From Planctomycetota bacterium (GTDB taxonomy: Bacteria; Planctomycetota; UBA1135; UBA2386): a stretch of 6,433 nucleotides of DNA. Numbering within the stretch: position 1 is the stretch's first letter; every line of letters begins with the position of its first letter. The DNA is taken from positions 1 through 6,433 of the forward strand of contig JAEYTU010000544.1 of assembly GCA_023433825.1 (NCBI GenBank), given 5' to 3'. Made by a program: the position numbers and the translations under genes. The notes below the pieces were generated by a model, which saw only the letters and a list, made by a program, of their open reading frames with translations, made no database searches and was not told the origin of the DNA. Below, piece by piece: positions 5,879-6,433 of the stretch.

Positions 5879-6433
5879 TCAGCCGCCGATCCGTACGCGC
5901 AGACCGGAAGTCCCGCTGAGGAGGTCGAGCGCCGCACCGCCCGGGTCGACGACCCACCACTGCACGAACAGCTCGAGGCCGATCAGCGTCACGTTCCGGC
6001 GGATCGGCATCGGCAACGACGCGGCGCCGTTCGCGTCGGTCGTCGTCGCGAAGATCGCGAGCGCTTCGTTGCGGACCGAGCACCCGCCGGGCAGCGGCAG
6101 GTCGACCGCGGTCACGCCGAGGAACAGGAACGCGCCGGCGAGCGGACGCGCGCCGTGCAGGCCGATCGCGTGCGTCGACGCCTCGACGTCCGGAGTGCCG
6201 ATGCCCCGGATGACCGGAACGCCGACCGACCCGACGCAACCGGTTCCGTAGGCGAGGACGCGCGACGCGCGTCGCGAGCGCAGCGCGACGACGCGCGCGG
6301 TGGCTGCGTCGACGACGACCAGATCGGCGACGCCGTCGCCCGACACGTCGCCGACCGCCGCATCGACGGCCAGCGGTCCGGTGAACACGCGTTCCGACGC
6401 GACGGCGAACGGCGGTGCATCGGCGACGATCGG
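5879..6433 (-). CDS. C-terminal part of a secreted FG-GAP/VCBS-repeat protein (5' end beyond window)
   Basis: The frame stays open from the right edge to TGA at 5879-5881, giving 184 residues with no start needed inside the window; a GTG at 6388 is internal, not a start. Residues 22-42 (counting from the edge) hold AVGDVSGDGVADLVVVD, with the DxSGDGxxD calcium loop at 29-37 that marks FG-GAP/VCBS beta-propeller blades. From residue 62 (YGTGC) to the end runs a beta-rich domain of a kind common at the C-termini of planctomycete exported proteins. Its features are a cysteine pair (66 and 118, the latter in LPGGCSV), a TDANGAASLP turn and strand at 132-141, and LIGLELFVQ at 150-158. The full protein is probably a large secreted propeller protein; ligand and function are not visible. 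The 300-residue protein gene follows 33 bp downstream. Confidence 0.85.
   Translation of the reverse strand, partial: PIVADAPPFAVASERVFTGPLAVDAAVGDVSGDGVADLVVVDAATARVVALRSRRASRVLAYGTGCVGSVGVPVIRGIGTPDVEASTHAIGLHGARPLAGAFLFLGVTAVDLPLPGGCSVRNEALAIFATTTDANGAASLPMPIRRNVTLIGLELFVQWWVVDPGGAALDLLSGTSGLRVRIGG

Noticed and set aside
4620..6251. A 543-codon + strand frame opposite the secreted-protein genes
   Set aside because: It is Arg/Ser/Pro-rich, crosses three real genes and has no domain; the opposite strand has a signal peptide, a calcium motif and a ribosome site.
1..6433. Very frequent GATCG and CGACG words, as a possible dispersed repeat or methylation signal
   Set aside because: They occur within all coding regions and follow from preferred codons (GAC, GTC, TCG, ATC) in a GC-rich genome; no spacing or unit structure was seen.

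Overview
The window is GC-rich, with long open frames, strong G/C preference at third codon positions and genes packed or overlapping on both strands. Two secreted proteins at the right end carry a beta-rich C-terminal domain (a Tyr-Gly-x-Gly-Cys start in one, and a 'GxAxLP...LxGxxLxxQ' core in both) that I associate with Planctomycetota. The SGNH hydrolase in the middle is also of a type common in that phylum. The best guess is a planctomycete chromosome, possibly from a metagenome. I cannot place it below phylum from sequence alone.

Layout, left to right. Bases 1-45 look like the last codons of a rightward gene whose body lies outside the window; its end overlaps the end of the next gene by 10 bp. 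From 36 to 3321 (leftward) is a two-gene ABC transporter operon: an ATPase of the LolD/MacB/YbbA class, followed with a 44-bp overlap by an 861-residue permease with two FtsX-type modules and about ten membrane segments. A spacer of about 106 bp (3322-3427) separates it from a divergent rightward gene (3428-4921). That gene encodes a 497-residue envelope SGNH/GDSL hydrolase with an N-terminal membrane anchor, an alanine-rich helical stalk and a complete catalytic set. Next come a 21-bp convergent gap with a small hairpin and a leftward pair of genes for exported proteins. The downstream one is a 300-residue protein with a signal peptide and an 'NGDF..GW' jelly-roll-like domain. The upstream one is the C-terminal 184 residues of a protein with an FG-GAP/VCBS-type calcium motif, running off the right edge.

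The most interesting point is gene order. An SGNH hydrolase divergent from a LolD-like ATPase plus a ten-helix, double-FtsX permease matches the tesA / ybbA-ybbP arrangement of Escherichia coli. If the resemblance is real, the window encodes a planctomycete version of a lipid-handling ABC transporter paired with an envelope hydrolase, here membrane-tethered with a long stalk rather than a small soluble periplasmic enzyme. Gene layout and domain architecture support this; biochemistry is inferred. The secreted pair at the right is probably a separate unit. I saw no RNA genes, CRISPR arrays or mobile elements.
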